Assembly: GCA_023313575.1 (NCBI GenBank)
Contig: JAJTTP010000003.1
Span: forward strand, 2,666,001 to 2,730,000
Length of the DNA stretch: 64,000 bases
Direction: 5' to 3'
From: Eutypella sp. D-1
Lineage: Eukaryota; Ascomycota; Sordariomycetes; Xylariales; Diatrypaceae
Below, piece by piece: positions 12,263-24,928 of this stretch. Positions within the stretch are counted from its first letter, which is position 1. Each line of letters begins with the position of its first letter. The translations under genes were made by a program, and so were the position numbers. Below the pieces are notes generated by a model. It was not told where the DNA came from and searched no databases. It worked only from the letters and a program-made list of their open reading frames with translations.

Positions 12263-13013
12263 ATTGTCGGATTTTTATTATTATAATGGATGAAGAAAAC
12301 TGGTTTCCACGCCCGAGAAACCAACTATTGAGTAGCATATAACAACTACTAGGAAGTTTATCTACATATCGAATACGAAATTGACAGCATGGCGGAAGGA
12401 GCAAGATTTTGTATTTCGGTCCTCCGCGAGGGTCATCGGGACTATGACGGCATAGCGGGGCGCAAGGTCTCAGGCAGGTTTGGCTGTTTAGCAGATTTAT
12501 CACATCGCTCTTGGAAAATCACCAGCTGAATCAGATTGTGGTAAAGTATATGCGAATGTGGAACTGCATTAGTGCGGGGGCTTGGGGGTTGCTATGATCG
12601 TCCATGCTGAATAGAGTCAGCGATCGGACGATCACGGAGTATCGCGTCCGTTCAGCACGTAACGTCAGACTTGGGGTGAGACGGGAATGAAGATAAAAGA
12701 GTGAGTATTGCAGAGTTGATTTAAAAGATATAGTACGTTTTGATGTTGTAAAGACCGACGATAAGCTTGTTTTTACCCCGCGCCCCCCCCCCTCATTTCT
12801 TTTTCTGCCCCATTTCTTCAAATTTAGCATACTTAATCCTATACCTCCTCTACCCCTGCCCCTTAACCCCTAATTCCTCCACAATCACGACCTTTCAGTA
12901 ATCTCTCTCGGAACCTTAACGACGCAGCCAAGTCAATGCGACCAAACCCGTACAGGCCTACGCATCCAAGCGAGAACTTTCCCGCGCCGTTCGGAAAGTT
13001 TGCCTCATGAAAT
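12263..13013. other. Spacer between transporter and hydrolase genes
   Basis: Short open frames only. It contains a C10 tract around 12783-12792. The part next to 12263 is presumably the transporter promoter; the part next to 13013 is the hydrolase 3' region. Confidence 0.4.
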
Positions 13014-13968
13014 TCACGGCAACACATCCTCCCCCGGCTGGATTGTGCCGTTCTGGACGGCGGCACGGTGACCCCTGGCAACCATACCATACGCCGGATA
13101 GTACTTGTCGAGCAGCGGGTAAATCTCCGCCGCTCCAGGCGTAGCCCGCCAATCGCGCATCAGCTCCCCCACGACCGCGAAGTACGAGAGTACATGCACA
13201 CCAGCGCCGCGCATGCGGTCATTCGACTCAGCGCGGACCGATTCCGTCGTCGTCCCTGACGCCTCGTGGTTCGCAAAGACAGCGTATCCTGCTTCACGAA
13301 GGGCAAGCGCCAGGAAGGTTGTACCTTCGTGCATAGAAGGTGGAGGGGTCAGCTCGGTGTTGATTCATCTTGTTTCTAGGCCATTGTAATGATTATTCTT
13401 CTGGGCAATAACACTTACAGACATCAGTAGTGATCCCGCCGAGGATGATTTGCGACTTGTTGGCCGCGATGACAGCCTCTTTGAACTCGGGGTTGTCCCA
13501 AGCATTGACCTCGCCGTTTCGCTTGATCAGCGGCGCGTCGGGGTACCAGTTGATAAACTCGTTTGGCAAGGGTCCATTAGGGCCTAATTTTTACACAGAG
13601 TCAGCGGACAATGAAGGAGCGAGACAGATGTTGTCCAGACCCGGTGTGGCCACGGGACGCGTTGGCTTGCCTACCTGTCTCGGCAGATGTTGTCATGACT
13701 ACGGGCAGGTTGAAGATCTTGCCCAGCTCAGCGTGAGCGTACATGGCGTTGCGGTACAGAATTGGGTCGTAGTCTCGGGCCAGGCTGAAGAGACCCTCTT
13801 GCATGTCGAGAATCACAAGCAGCTAACTGTGTTAGCTAGAAATGTTACATTGAAGACAATGATACTTCTTCAGGGTCATACAGCATCATTCTTGTCCAAT
13901 CTCTCATAAGTGAACTTCGAGGTAGCCGCACGGGCAAGCAGGAATTGACATATAGTGGTGAGCTTCAT
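13014..13968 (-). CDS. Isochorismatase-family cysteine hydrolase
   Basis: Small hydrolase of the isochorismatase/nicotinamidase superfamily, 236 aa, acting on an amide or vinyl-ether substrate that cannot be specified. Four exons: 13968-13882, 13822-13675, 13583-13419, 13324-13014. Visible catalytic residues are Asp35 (LLVILDMQEGL), Lys99 (APLIKRNGEVNAW) and Cys134 (LGGITTDVCTTFLA), with the usual cis-peptide GGI-T-T region just before the Cys. The Cys codon is split T|GT by the third intron. Intron 1 has a clear CTAAC branch point. Exon phases are consistent (0, 1, 1), and the reassembled order of motifs matches the family. Length is ordinary for the YcaC-like branch. No signal peptide. Confidence 0.9.
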
Positions 13969-16137
13969 CTTGGGGTGAAGTCCGTTGGGGTGATAGTAAT
14001 AACTGATTCTTGTAGTGACCAAGATGACTGGAGCCCACTGGTAGGTGTTGTATATGAATTGGCAGTGATAATGATCACCTTCCCCATAATCACTTGCGAG
14101 ATTTCTATACTTTATATAGTCGCATCGCTGAGCTATTCATCGACGAGAGTGATAATTTCCATTTACACAAATACTTGGTTTGTCATTTGCCTCCATCATG
14201 ATAAATCAAGGTCTCTCCAAACCTTGCATGGATGACATTGCATTCAATAATTCAGTGTAGTCTTGTTTCCCTGATAGGTACACCGGTTTTCATGATGCAG
14301 AATATCCTCACCGCCCAAGTCAAGAACAGTATATAGATACATCAATCATTATAACGCCTCAAATGATCTAGCCATTCCATACCATATAGCAAGGGTAATG
14401 GTAAGTGGCGCTGAGTAAGGTCGGTCAGTGGCGGGCATGGAAACCCTCCCCCCTGGTTGGTCAGTACCAAGCTAAACAAGCCTTACGTATGCACGTTGTG
14501 ACCGTTTTGGAGCTGGGCGACGTGACCAATGCTTCCAAATGATTGCGTAAATGCTGATAAAATCCGAAAGCGCTCACCTGCACTGCGGTGGCGGCTGCTG
14601 TACACTATACCATTTTGTCGCAGTATCGTAACGTGAAGCAAAATCACAACTGAGATCAATCTGCTTTCTATAGATATTATTCATCATTACTACAGGGAGT
14701 GGCATGGGAAGTGGAAGCACATTATAAATTTGCGTTGTCACTGGGAACTTAGTAGTTTGAAACCCTTCTGTAATTAGTGGCGAAAGGCCCGAAGGTGATC
14801 CATCACGAGTACTCTTTTTAGACACGGTTTTATTCGGGGATATATGGTTACCATAGACGTCACCGTTGCTGCTAACACCGATCTTCATACCATCAACAAA
14901 AACTAAACGGGACGTTATCCGCGGTGAAAGGTGAGTATTCGCAATCTATATTATGTCGTACATTGAAGTAATAAGAATGGTACTATGGGGTAGTTAGATC
15001 ACATGGTCAGGAGTTAGTCGACTCCCCTAGGACGAAGTGCTTCTCGAGCCAGAATTTATAATAGCTTATACCCATGAGAACTCCAGCTCTTCCCCTTCTT
15101 TCACGGTATCGCTCATAAGGTCTTATTATGTCCTGTCAAGACTTGGCAAAGATTCGGAGGATGATCAAACCCAAATAGAAAATGAACCAGATCCCTCCCT
15201 GAGCTCATCACTACAATATGTAAATAAGATTTAACCAAGAGGCACGGTAAACCATTTAGACCACTTTCTTTCAATTATGTCGGTGCATGCTTGTAAAACT
15301 AAATCCGTGGACATGACGCAGCGGCCAAAATAACTGTTGAGCCGATATCACATGTGGTTGCTACTTAACAGAATCAATCTTAATACATTAATCACCTTGT
15401 ACAAAATACCTAGTTATATCTACCTACGTAGCTGACAGAGTCAATAACCAGTGTAAAATGTTTGATAACCTTGATTCCTACATTTCCATTGATTATAGTT
15501 TCCCAGTGATTTTAGGAGGATGACTAATATGTCCGGGAAGGTGTCGCCGCCTATGTTGGTTCAAGCAAGGCATGGAAAGATGATGTTTTATTGTTGACGC
15601 TATGTATCGGCATTACCTCTTGCATGGACAATGATATACACGTCTCTGGACAGAACATTCGGCAGAGATACTATTGTTATCTCTATGTAAGTGTTTGGGC
15701 GGGTAGGTATGCTTCCCATATCAATGAAGCCAAGATAACCAGGGAAGGTGCTTCGTGACGGAAAATGGATCACAGTACGACACCAGTAGCAACTCCCAAC
15801 TGTTATGGCCAGAGGAAGTCTAGGCAGCATCAACCAACTTCAGGGAAGGGCGTCGTAAACAGCTTTGGAAAGGTGAGCGGTATTTGATCACTCCCTCAGA
15901 TCAATAGACCTATCCTCATTTACATACTCTTACCCATGCACACGTATAATACATGCCTAGGTAGATGAGCTCAGACACAGTTTAGCATCGATTACTCGCT
16001 TCCTAAAGATTGAACACATATACACCACCCTACTCCAGCGTCGATTAATGCTATCCCACATATGTACTTCTATTTCCTGACTATCTAAACTCACCATAAT
16101 CACTTCTACTCTATGAACTCCTTTACAGACATACAGT
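13969..16137. other. Gene-free spacer
   Basis: About 2.2 kb, AT-rich. Open frames at 14574-14888 (minus, 104 codons) and 15600-15833 (minus, 77 codons) resemble no family I know and have no clear splice partners, so I do not call them. Confidence 0.4.
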
Positions 16138-16896
16138 ATGCTTCCTATCAGGGGAACTGTCGCTCGTGTCCAAAGAACTATTGCTCGCGTTGGACGGGCC
16201 TGCAAGTCATGGCTGCCGTCGCTCCCGATCTCCATCTTCCGACGGGTTTCCGATTTTTCCCGCGGTTCAAACGCCGGGTGCTATAAAGTCCTCAAATTCA
16301 ACCTGTGTAGCGTCTTTCTTGCGGACAAGTCTAAGGTTCCCTGGGGCAGCACCGATGACATCGGAAGAATGCTACTGGATGACGTCGATGAAGCCATACG
16401 TCAAGTAACAGTTGACCCATACACGAATCGCTATTTGTATTGGAATTCAGGATACGAGTTCATAGCCCGCTACTTTAGGTACAACTCCGAGGACACAGAC
16501 TTATTCGCGGATCTCACAGAACTCATCGATGAGAAGTCGCGTTTACGAATTTTGGGACCCGATATGGAGGCAATGGCGTTCACGGTTCCGTACCCGGATC
16601 TGGACTATGACAGCGACGATGAGGAACATGGCAGCTTTCTTCTATGTATGCTCTGCTCCACTCGCAGGCCTACCGATATAAATGTGCCGACCCAGAACGA
16701 CACGAGTGATCTTGTGCCAGAGGCCGACCTAAACGCCGGTGCCCAGCTTTTTAGATGCTATGGAGCTCGGGTGGCGCCGCTGGGGAGGAATTGGTGGATC
16801 AAAAAAGGTCTCGTTACCTTCGTAGGCCATGATCACGTCTGGGCGCTCTGGTACGACGGTAAAAGGTTTTCCTACGCTATTCCCGTGGATTCATGA
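16138..16896 (+). CDS. Hypothetical protein, 252 aa
   Basis: Single-exon frame of 252 aa that I do not recognise. The first 45 residues are basic (many Arg, few acidic residues) and could be a targeting region. The middle is acidic (DLDYDSDDEEHGS at about 158-170). Shortly after comes a C-x2-C pair (LLCMLCSTRRP). The end is aromatic (NWWIKKG, HVWALWYDGKRFSYAIP). Amino-acid composition and a GC-rich third position relative to the AT-rich flanks support real coding. A TATA-rich leader precedes the Met. Function unknown. Confidence 0.6.
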   Translation: MLPIRGTVARVQRTIARVGRACKSWLPSLPISIFRRVSDFSRGSNAGCYKVLKFNLCSVFLADKSKVPWGSTDDIGRMLLDDVDEAIRQVTVDPYTNRYLYWNSGYEFIARYFRYNSEDTDLFADLTELIDEKSRLRILGPDMEAMAFTVPYPDLDYDSDDEEHGSFLLCMLCSTRRPTDINVPTQNDTSDLVPEADLNAGAQLFRCYGARVAPLGRNWWIKKGLVTFVGHDHVWALWYDGKRFSYAIPVDS

Positions 16897-19800
16897 TCGC
16901 CGCTATCGTCTACTCAGCTTGGAGGTTCTTCCCCTGTTCCACCCTGGGGTCGTAAAGGGGCCATGGAGCGCGATTGGTAGGTGTTTGGACGAAGAAACCT
17001 GCAAGGGGAACGGTCGCGCGGATTTAGGGGGTATCGTCACATCACAGCACAAATTTCTTTTTATGAAGATATAATTACCAAGCGGTCATAGTTGTTTGGC
17101 GATTATTCAGGCCAAGGGGATTTCAGTCAGCGTTGTATATATTTCTTGTTCACTCCTTACAAGTTTTAATCGACTGGTTGCCGTCACTATTCGTGGTCAG
17201 ATGATATCCAGGTGCCTATACGGAGTACACTCTCGATTCTGTTTCGCGTATCGAATGCATCAATCACACCACACATGATTGGCCTTAGGCAACCGAAGGT
17301 TCGTGGGATAGGCATCGCCCTCCGTAATATATCGGTGTAGTGCAGAGCTAGTGAGTTGTTCTCTGGCTTCCAAGCCATGCAGATCCTTGGGGCGATCCAT
17401 TTCAGATAAGCGAATCATGCGGCATGGAGCAGAACTGGGCGTGCTTCGGGCTGTTCGGGGGGGTTCCTATTTTGACAGCTGCGCCACTATGGGGATGCCA
17501 CTGGGTCGGGTCGACCAGGCGTACGGAGTAGTCTGCCTGACCAAACAGTAAGATAGTGGATAGTAAACAAACCGAGCTGAAGAACCAGTGCTACAGGATT
17601 TCGCGCGTTTCAGATTGTTTGCGTGGATAGTGACCTGCTGGTCTGCTTACCTGCCTGGCGCCCTCCGGGCAGGTTAGGGCATTTTTAAACACCATGTCAT
17701 CGTTCTCGAAACGCCACAACCTTCCTAGTCGGTCACTGTACAGCCCTGCGCCATGTCCGCACTGATGCGCGGGGCCCGGGTGGCACTCGCATACGTACCT
17801 ACAGAATTAGCTACCTTCAAACTTTACGTTGCTACAAACTGAATGCCGGAAGAGTGCGTACTCATGCTGCTAGGGTGGTGCGTCATCCAAATTGTGGCGG
17901 TCGCCGTGCTGCGCTGCAGGTGTGCGCTGTCCTCTCCATGCCCCAGGCAGGCAGGCAGGCAGGTAGCTATGGAGTGTAGTCGTCAGACGGTTTCATTACG
18001 AGAGATCCCGCAGGTCCCGATGGGGAGGAACGGGATGCGCGCAGACTGCTGTGGTGGTTTGCGCGTTCCCGCATTTCATTTGTGCTGCACGCCTAGCTAT
18101 TAGCAGACAGGCCAAGTTACAACGGGAGATGGAGTGCATTTGTGCATTTGCATTGCATCCCGGCATCGCAGTGTACCTACCTGGAGTTACATTCTTGATG
18201 CGATATTCCTCGTATTATCAGCACTATTATCGATTCAAGATTCATGAACCCCTGGTACCTTTGAATCCCGCCAACCCGCCCAAGCACGGTCTGTGTACCT
18301 CGTACACTACAACGCTACGTATCGAATTGTGGTGGCGACCGGCCGCCGCTGAGTCGTCGCTACTATACTTGAAAACGACAAGGCTTACGGGAGCGAAAAT
18401 AGCGCCGATTGAGAATTCGAAATAGAACAGGTCAGGCAAAATGTCGCAAAAAGCGGAAGGCGTTGTCGTCTAACATAGATATTTGAGGTTGTAGTTGAGG
18501 AATATGAAACTACCACGTCTAACCAACCTAATTTGCATGGAATGGGCCATTCTTCCATTGTACATTGTTTTGTACTTCTGCTTTCATCCACACCCATCAC
18601 CTTTACCTATATCAATATCTTGATTACTTTGCGTAAGTGAAGTAGTACATGTGAATACACATGCGCGGTAGACAGTCAACGCTCAACTCGCTACACAGTC
18701 CCTATCTTCCTGGCCCCTGCAACCGAGTTCCACAACTGCAAAAATCGACCCCACGAAACGAAACCAAACGAAAACCCCAAACATGCCGAAGAAATAACTA
18801 AGAGTAAAGCCATGCCACAAACCACGGGCCACTTAACTATTAGCTCCTGGTAGGGCGGAGAATCCTGGCATGGGGCGGAGGGGTGAAGTAGATCACGGGA
18901 GGGTGAATCTTGATGCTAAACAATCTAGAGCCCTGACTGCCGGTAGCGAGGAATAAAGTCGAAAAACACTTCCAGAATTGGCTGTCTGGGCCGGCTAGAC
19001 CTCGACCTCGACCATCCACCTTGTCCAGAGCACCAGGTTCTGACCAACGCTGTGCCGTGCAATTGTCCAAGTCCTTGCGACTTTTTGAGACATCCCGTGT
19101 TTGATCTCTTTTCGGGCTTCAGCCTTTTTATGGTTGGTCGTTTGGTCAGCCGGCCCCCTCCCGGTCCTCTCACAATCGAAAGGCATTCAGCAAGCAATGA
19201 AAGACGTAAAACCCTTGACAGCTTCCATTATAGGTCAAACAAGTCCCCGTATTTTCTTTTTCTTTTGCCTCTCCAAATAACTACCAACACGACGGCAATG
19301 ATTGGGCGTCAGCGCATGCTTATCCTGCGCTGACGAGCCCACCACTAAAAGGGACCAAGATTCCGGATCCAGTAATCATGAGGAAGCCCAGCTTCACAGC
19401 CTAGGTAATCGGCAACCAAGCAGGTCGCGGCCAGCATGGAAGGCCATGTACTTTTGTATGGGTGTACATGTATATCTATGGTTATACATGTCATGGGGGT
19501 CCCACCAATTGATCTGCGCAGGCAAAATCGATTGGCGTTGTGGATTTTTTCCTCGTGCGTGCGGCGTACAATAGCTCTAGGTAGTGAGTAGGTAGTCTAC
19601 TTGCCTTATACGAAGTAGTGTAGTTGTAGTGTAGATCGGACCCGGCAAAGGAGGAGAGATTTCGCATCAATTGAAAAAGGGTCGACTATCCGGGATGCCC
19701 ATTGCGTAGGCTGGTAGGTATACATATATCGATGCACGTTCGAACAAACATATTTTATCGTGTTTGCGGTGTGTCGAGTTTCGTGTTGAGATTTCTTTTC

Positions 19801-19967
19801 TTTTTTAGGTCCTTTACTTTTCCCTTCGTTTTTTTTTTTTCGTATTCCTCATCTTCACCCGCTCGGCCTTATTGGTACACTGATCGCTTACTCACTCACT
19901 CCTGTTCCGACCAAAATCACTCTGATTTTGGATCACCATAGCTGCCCTCTCTGTCTCCGACACAATA
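16897..19967. other. Gene-free spacer
   Basis: About 3 kb. Only short, overlapping frames on both strands. It contains (GGCA)n near 17944-17965 and TAGGTA-like repeats near 19580 and 19710. The 180 bases before 19968 are T-rich and pyrimidine-rich, consistent with a fungal promoter/leader for the next gene. Confidence 0.45.
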
Positions 19968-20555
19968 ATGCATTTATCAACTCCGATATTGCTAGCTCTT
20001 GTGTGGATGACAGATGCAGTCGCCCACTTACACGCACCGTGGGTCACCATGAACGAGACATCGACCCTCCCACTAACGCCTCCGCTGTCGGTACCCATAC
20101 TATCTACGGGAGGACCGCAACCCCCTCTAATGACATCGACCGCGACAAAAAGAACAAATAGCACGCTGAATCCGGTGAAAGCTGGCGTGTCTCTGGAAGG
20201 CACCTCAGTTGTGTCCATCTTCTACGTGCCTACCGGCTCCCAGACGACCCTAATGGTGGCTACTGGCGAGCCCTCTAGCAGGCCTTCTGTCCCCCTAGCA
20301 GGCTACCGCACCCTAACGGACGCTGCGGATACCAGGACCACGTCAACGGCTGCAGGGCCTACCCTCGTAGCCGCTACGGATACTCCCACCCGCTCAGGTT
20401 CCGTTACTGCAAGCGCCTCTGCCACCGATGCCACTACTACTGATGCCGCTGACTCCGGAGCCCGTGCAAATTTCGGGGCTGCTCCGCTTACATTGGTTTG
20501 GGGGTGCATGATAGTCGTTGCCACTGCGCTTGGCCATGGACTGCCGGTGTTATAG
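19968..20555 (+). CDS. Putative GPI-anchored Ser/Thr-rich cell-wall protein
   Basis: Small secreted protein, 195 aa, single exon. Residues 1-19 form a signal peptide (hydrophobic core TPILLALVWM, then DAVA/HLHA). Residues 35-170 are rich in Thr, Ser, Ala and Pro and should be heavily O-glycosylated; NETS and NSTL are possible N-glycosylation sites. The end has the GPI pattern: small residues DSGARANFGAAP, then a hydrophobic tail (LTLVWGCMIVVATALG). Such proteins are bound to the plasma membrane or wall glucan in fungi. No catalytic domain is visible. It stands alone, with about 3 kb upstream and 2.3 kb downstream without genes. Not assigned to a named family. Confidence 0.7.
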   Translation: MHLSTPILLALVWMTDAVAHLHAPWVTMNETSTLPLTPPLSVPILSTGGPQPPLMTSTATKRTNSTLNPVKAGVSLEGTSVVSIFYVPTGSQTTLMVATGEPSSRPSVPLAGYRTLTDAADTRTTSTAAGPTLVAATDTPTRSGSVTASASATDATTTDAADSGARANFGAAPLTLVWGCMIVVATALGHGLPVL

Positions 20556-22882
20556 ACTATAGGCGACTACCACGCCGTGTCAAATACAGTTGCCGAGAGA
20601 CCCTTCACGAGGTAAGATTCCGTGCAGTGTTTTCGGGGCCGTTGCGATATTGCGCCAATCAACAAACGCCGACTCTTGAACCTGCCTTCAGCGATGTTAT
20701 AATTTCAAGGATGCAGTGTGGACTCCAATCAGTCCGAGGGTACGCTACATAAGCCCCTATCCTGAGCTAGATCGTCACTTGATTCAATCACCGCGGGATA
20801 CCCTTACAGTGACAGGGCTACACAACTTGTTACTTTTTTGCGATCACGCAGTCTGTTTTTCTAACGACATAAGTGAAAACGGCACACAAACATCTCGAAC
20901 GCCGCTCATGGAGTACCAAACACCACACTCGCCACGAGTATCACGCGGTGGTCTACTTAATTCGACATGGAGGCACATCTGTTAGTACCAAGTTGAAAAT
21001 GAGCGGTCCTGGTTTTGAGTGCCCGGTCGGCCTACAGCAGCAGAAGCACCACCGACACGTCACACAGCAATCACGTCACACGGAAGTTTTGCTGGTTAGT
21101 AAAATCAGCTCAGGGAAAACGCGAAGGGCCGCATGACTAATAGGCTGCAGAATACAAATGGGGCAGGGTAGAACACATTACGACGTACAAAGACCTGCCT
21201 GCGCCCGCGCCGATACGCATGCAGAGAAAAGATAACGCGGAAACACCGTTGAGGGGTCCCGCCTATTAATCAATCAGCCAACCATGATCCGAAGTTCACA
21301 CGGCTCATACCCAGGATGTGGTGTCAATGTTAATGGTGGGGTGTTACGTCTTACGGACCTTGTCTCGGCCGTCCGTAATGTACGCACATTGCACGACCTA
21401 GTTAGGGGCAGATACCTCAGCGCTTGTGGCTGGGTTCCTCCACAACAAACTTGAACCCTACGCATTATATGGCGGGAGCCCAAGGTCACACGCGACGATC
21501 TGCTTTTGTCTCGGAAGCAGTCTTCGGTACCGGCGCGTACCTCGTTTTCTCGCTTGTGGGATGAGGCTCGACCGACCCTACCGTGTAGAGAATAGAAGAG
21601 ATCAGTCCCCGAGATACCAAGAATCAAAGCCGCAATCATACTATCCAAGCCCTACGGGTTGCCTTCTTGTGTCTGTCCACTATATGGAGTTTTTCATAGA
21701 GTAAGTGTGGGTGGCCACCACGCGCACTGACTCCGTCTCTGTTTGGCCCATATGAACTGCAAGAAAAGGGAAAGTATCTATGGTATTACAAACGACCATG
21801 TGTGCTTTATAAATAGCTTGTTTCTCTCTCTCCTGTTATCACTAGGTAGAGGGCTTCGAATTGCGAAAATATAAGCGGCGATAAAGGGAACTCACAAACT
21901 ATTATATTGTACTGTTTACCATTAACGGCGACGAAGAGCCAACTTATCGATTACCAACCCCAATGACCCATTGATTTATTAGCCCCCTACCCCCTACACC
22001 CTCCCGCCCGGAACGCTGATAGAAGGCACGCTGAGTGGCAATTAGCGTTAAAATAGCAGCATCCACACACAGGGTTCCAACATAAAGCCTACAGGAATGC
22101 AAGTGAGATTCTTATACGATCAGATTAGAAGGATGGTAAGCCACTAAAATTCAGTCAATCATCTACTTAAGTCGCTGGCTCATTCATGCATTTACGGTTG
22201 GATTTCAGAGGATTCATCGATTCTGTAGCAGCATTAGTTTCTACTAGTTATCAAGTACCTAGCTACCTACCTACCTGGTAGTTAAGTAGTAGTACCAGGT
22301 GTACATACATATAAGTATGTATGTACCCAAAGTCACATATTTCAAGCAACCCGATACGGACACTCACTACCTACTTGGGTATGCGGCTCTACATCAAATA
22401 TGCAACTACCGCTTGAATAGACTGATGTCCCCATTATACCGGGATCCTTATAGTGCATCTTAACACTATTTAATGCATAGCTGACTGTATTGACCAATCA
22501 AGAATCACAATGAACTTCGAAGTAAAGGGGTTTAAAGCAGTTAGTGAGGCGATAGCGGTAGGCGTCGTCACCTCCTAAAATGGAGTAAAAATGCCCCTCA
22601 CCTCACGTCATAGGCCCAGGGCAGCCTAAGCCAAGACAACCTTCGTCCGACACAACAAACAACAAACAAACACCCGGTAGCTAACGACATAACGGCATAA
22701 CGAAGAACTATCCATCTCATCACCATATCCTTGGGCACGCACGGCTCCCACGCTACACCAATCCTCGACCAATTAAGCAGAGACCACTCATTAAGTTTGG
22801 AGATCTTTTGATTCTTCCCAACTTGACGTAATTCCCCCATCTCTTGCCCAAATTCCCACATCCTCCCATTTATCCTCCCAGT
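20556..22882. other. Gene-free spacer with TACC/GTAG repeats
   Basis: No supported gene. A 124-codon minus frame at 21274-21648 lacks protein-like character. At 22252-22330 lies a cluster of TACCTA/GTAGTA/TACATA repeats with local inverted symmetry. Confidence 0.45.
22252..22330. repeat. Short-repeat cluster (TACCTA and TACATA units)
   Basis: Four near-tandem TACC/TACCTA units are followed by GTAGTTAAGTAGTAG and a TACATACATATAAGTATGTATGTA hairpin-capable segment split around the centre. The same vocabulary recurs at 7.5-7.9, 31.5 and 57.2-57.9 kb. Confidence 0.6.
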
Positions 22883-24928
22883 ATGCCCACCCTGGAGGAG
22901 TCGGTCGAGGCGGTCCGAAGTGGGGCCCGGGAGGACCGCTTCACTTATCTGACCGTCCTAGAGTATCACGTGAGGACACCCGGTGTGCTGCCCGTTCTAA
23001 ATGAGGTGCTCCAGAATGAGGACCTTACGCAGGATATCGGCTGGGACTTGGTTGATATGCTCCTCCCCGTCGAAGGCTACGAGGCTTGTCTCGAGACTGT
23101 TGCCAGACTCGGCAACCCTAAGGAGGTCTACCTACGCGTTACTCAGGCCCTCGGTGGTCTCGCCGCTGCCTGGCTGGTGGAGGACGATGACGATGGTGTC
23201 GCCGCTGCGGAGGGGGGCCACCATAAGCTGAGGATCAGGAGAGATGGGAGCGACGAGTCGGGTGACTACCAGAAGCGGGAGCTTCTACCCAAGGACAAAA
23301 TACCGGGCGCTTTCATTGCCCTACTAGGTATGCTCGCCGTGCTGCATGGGCGTCTCAAGGCGAAATATCCGAGCAGGTTCCTGGGCCCGGCGCTGCTTCG
23401 GATACTGCAAGCGTACAGGCCGACACCCGAGATGACGGCCTCCGTCATCAACCTAGTTCGGTCGCTCTCCGGCCGCAAGAGACCTCCCCTGCCCTCGCGC
23501 ACGTCCAGCATCAACGTCGCCAACCCGGACGAGGACGGCGACAACTCGCGGAACGCGCCGGACCCGGAAGCGGAACTCGAGGAGCCCGAGGAGGAGCTAA
23601 AACAGGGTAGGCTCCTACAGTCCTTCGTCACCTGGGTCCTTCACCAGTACGTTGAAGAGAACCCCATGCGGTGGTCACCCCGCCTTCTTGAGCGGTACAA
23701 TCCCGAAAGAAATGTACCTGGCAAGAAAACCAATATTGACGCCTACCGGGAGAACGAGGAGCTGCAGAAGCGAGACGCGGTCGTAGGCCAGCTAGTTGTG
23801 AGCATCCCCGTTTATCTCTACCCCTAACACCGATTCTACGAATCACGGCTGATGATGTTCCACCTATAGTCCTTATCGCTAGACCTCGGTCTGGATCAGT
23901 GTCCTGCATCGTTCGTCAAGAGGATATACGGGACGCAGGCCGAGACGGAGATCTCAAAGACCTTTGAGGACTTCAATAACGCCTCAGCGGACGTACAGCT
24001 TTCCCCCGGCGGCTCGATATGCCTCATCGCTTACTGGCTGTTCTCCGCAGACGTTTTCGCTGCCCAGCACCCGGAGCCGGCGATGCACATCTTTCCCGAC
24101 CACCTGAGGATGTTCGAGGAGTTTGTGAGCAGCGGTAACCCGTCCGAGGCGATCACCACCTCGGCCGGCCTCGCGGACGCGCTGCTGGCCATCGGGCTGG
24201 GACTGGAACACCGCGGCCTGATCGTGGCTGCCGGCAGCGGCGCCGGCGTCGGCGAGGAGCCGCCCAGCGCCATGGCATACCATCACCACCTCAGCCTGAT
24301 CCTACTCTTCCACCCTGACATCCAGGTACGCAACGCGGCGACGGCGCTCGCGGGTACCGTGTTCCACGGCTTCGAGCCCGATCCCGCCAAGCGCTTCGAG
24401 ATCCTCGAGGACCTCTTCGTGAACTGCGAGTTTGCGCCCCTCAAAGCTTGCGCCGTCCAATGGCTCAAGGAGGAGATGATTTCCGCCCGGAAGGCCGGCA
24501 CCGTCGTCGCCGCATCATCGTCATCTTCATCAACAACCGCACCATCACAACCTACTTCGAACCCCTTCACGTCACCCGACAACCTCGACCGACTCCAGCA
24601 CTACATCTTCCCGGATCTCACGCCGCTGTCGGGGTCGGGCTCAGAATCAGACTCGCTCCCCGAGTTCTGGGCAGCCAACGGCGTGTTCCTGCTCCAGGCC
24701 GCCAACTTCGCCTACTTCCTGTTCGCCGGCTTCCGCGAGGCCCTACCCAGCGGCATGGGCGCCGCCGTCGAGCACCGCTTCGCGGATCCGCTCATCGCAG
24801 CCGCCGCGAAGCTGGAATCACCCGCCCGAACCGGAGACGGTGCTGGGCCCGAAAACGGCGAGGGCGAGGAGGGACTTTCCACGCTGGGGTTTGCCGTCGA
24901 TCGGCTCCGAGACGTCCAGTTCCATTAA
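22883..24928 (+). CDS. Ybp1/Ybp2 (YAP-binding/Alf4/glomulin) family protein
   Basis: Alpha-solenoid protein of the YAP1-binding/ALF4/glomulin family. Yeast Ybp1 supports peroxide activation of Yap1 through Gpx3, and Ybp2 acts at kinetochores. Exons 22883-23797 and 23870-24928, 657 aa; the 72-nt intron starts GTGAGC and ends ATAG and is phase 0. Family-like features are the N-terminal repeat region with GWDLVDMLLPVEGYEAC (about residues 52-68), a Leu-rich middle, an acidic linker (DPEAELEEPEEELKQG), and a C-terminal half with SPGGSICLIAYWLFS, LILLFHPDIQVRNAATALAG and LKEEMI segments. A Ser/Thr/Pro-rich insertion lies near residue 530. The frame is open upstream of 22883 without an ATG, so the first ATG is taken as the start. 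Which yeast paralogue it corresponds to cannot be said. Confidence 0.85.

Noticed and set aside
14574..14888. 104-codon minus-strand frame
   Set aside because: No recognisable family, no partner exons, AT-rich surroundings.
21274..21648. 124-codon minus-strand frame
   Set aside because: Arg/Ser-rich composition typical of a random frame; no motifs or splice context.
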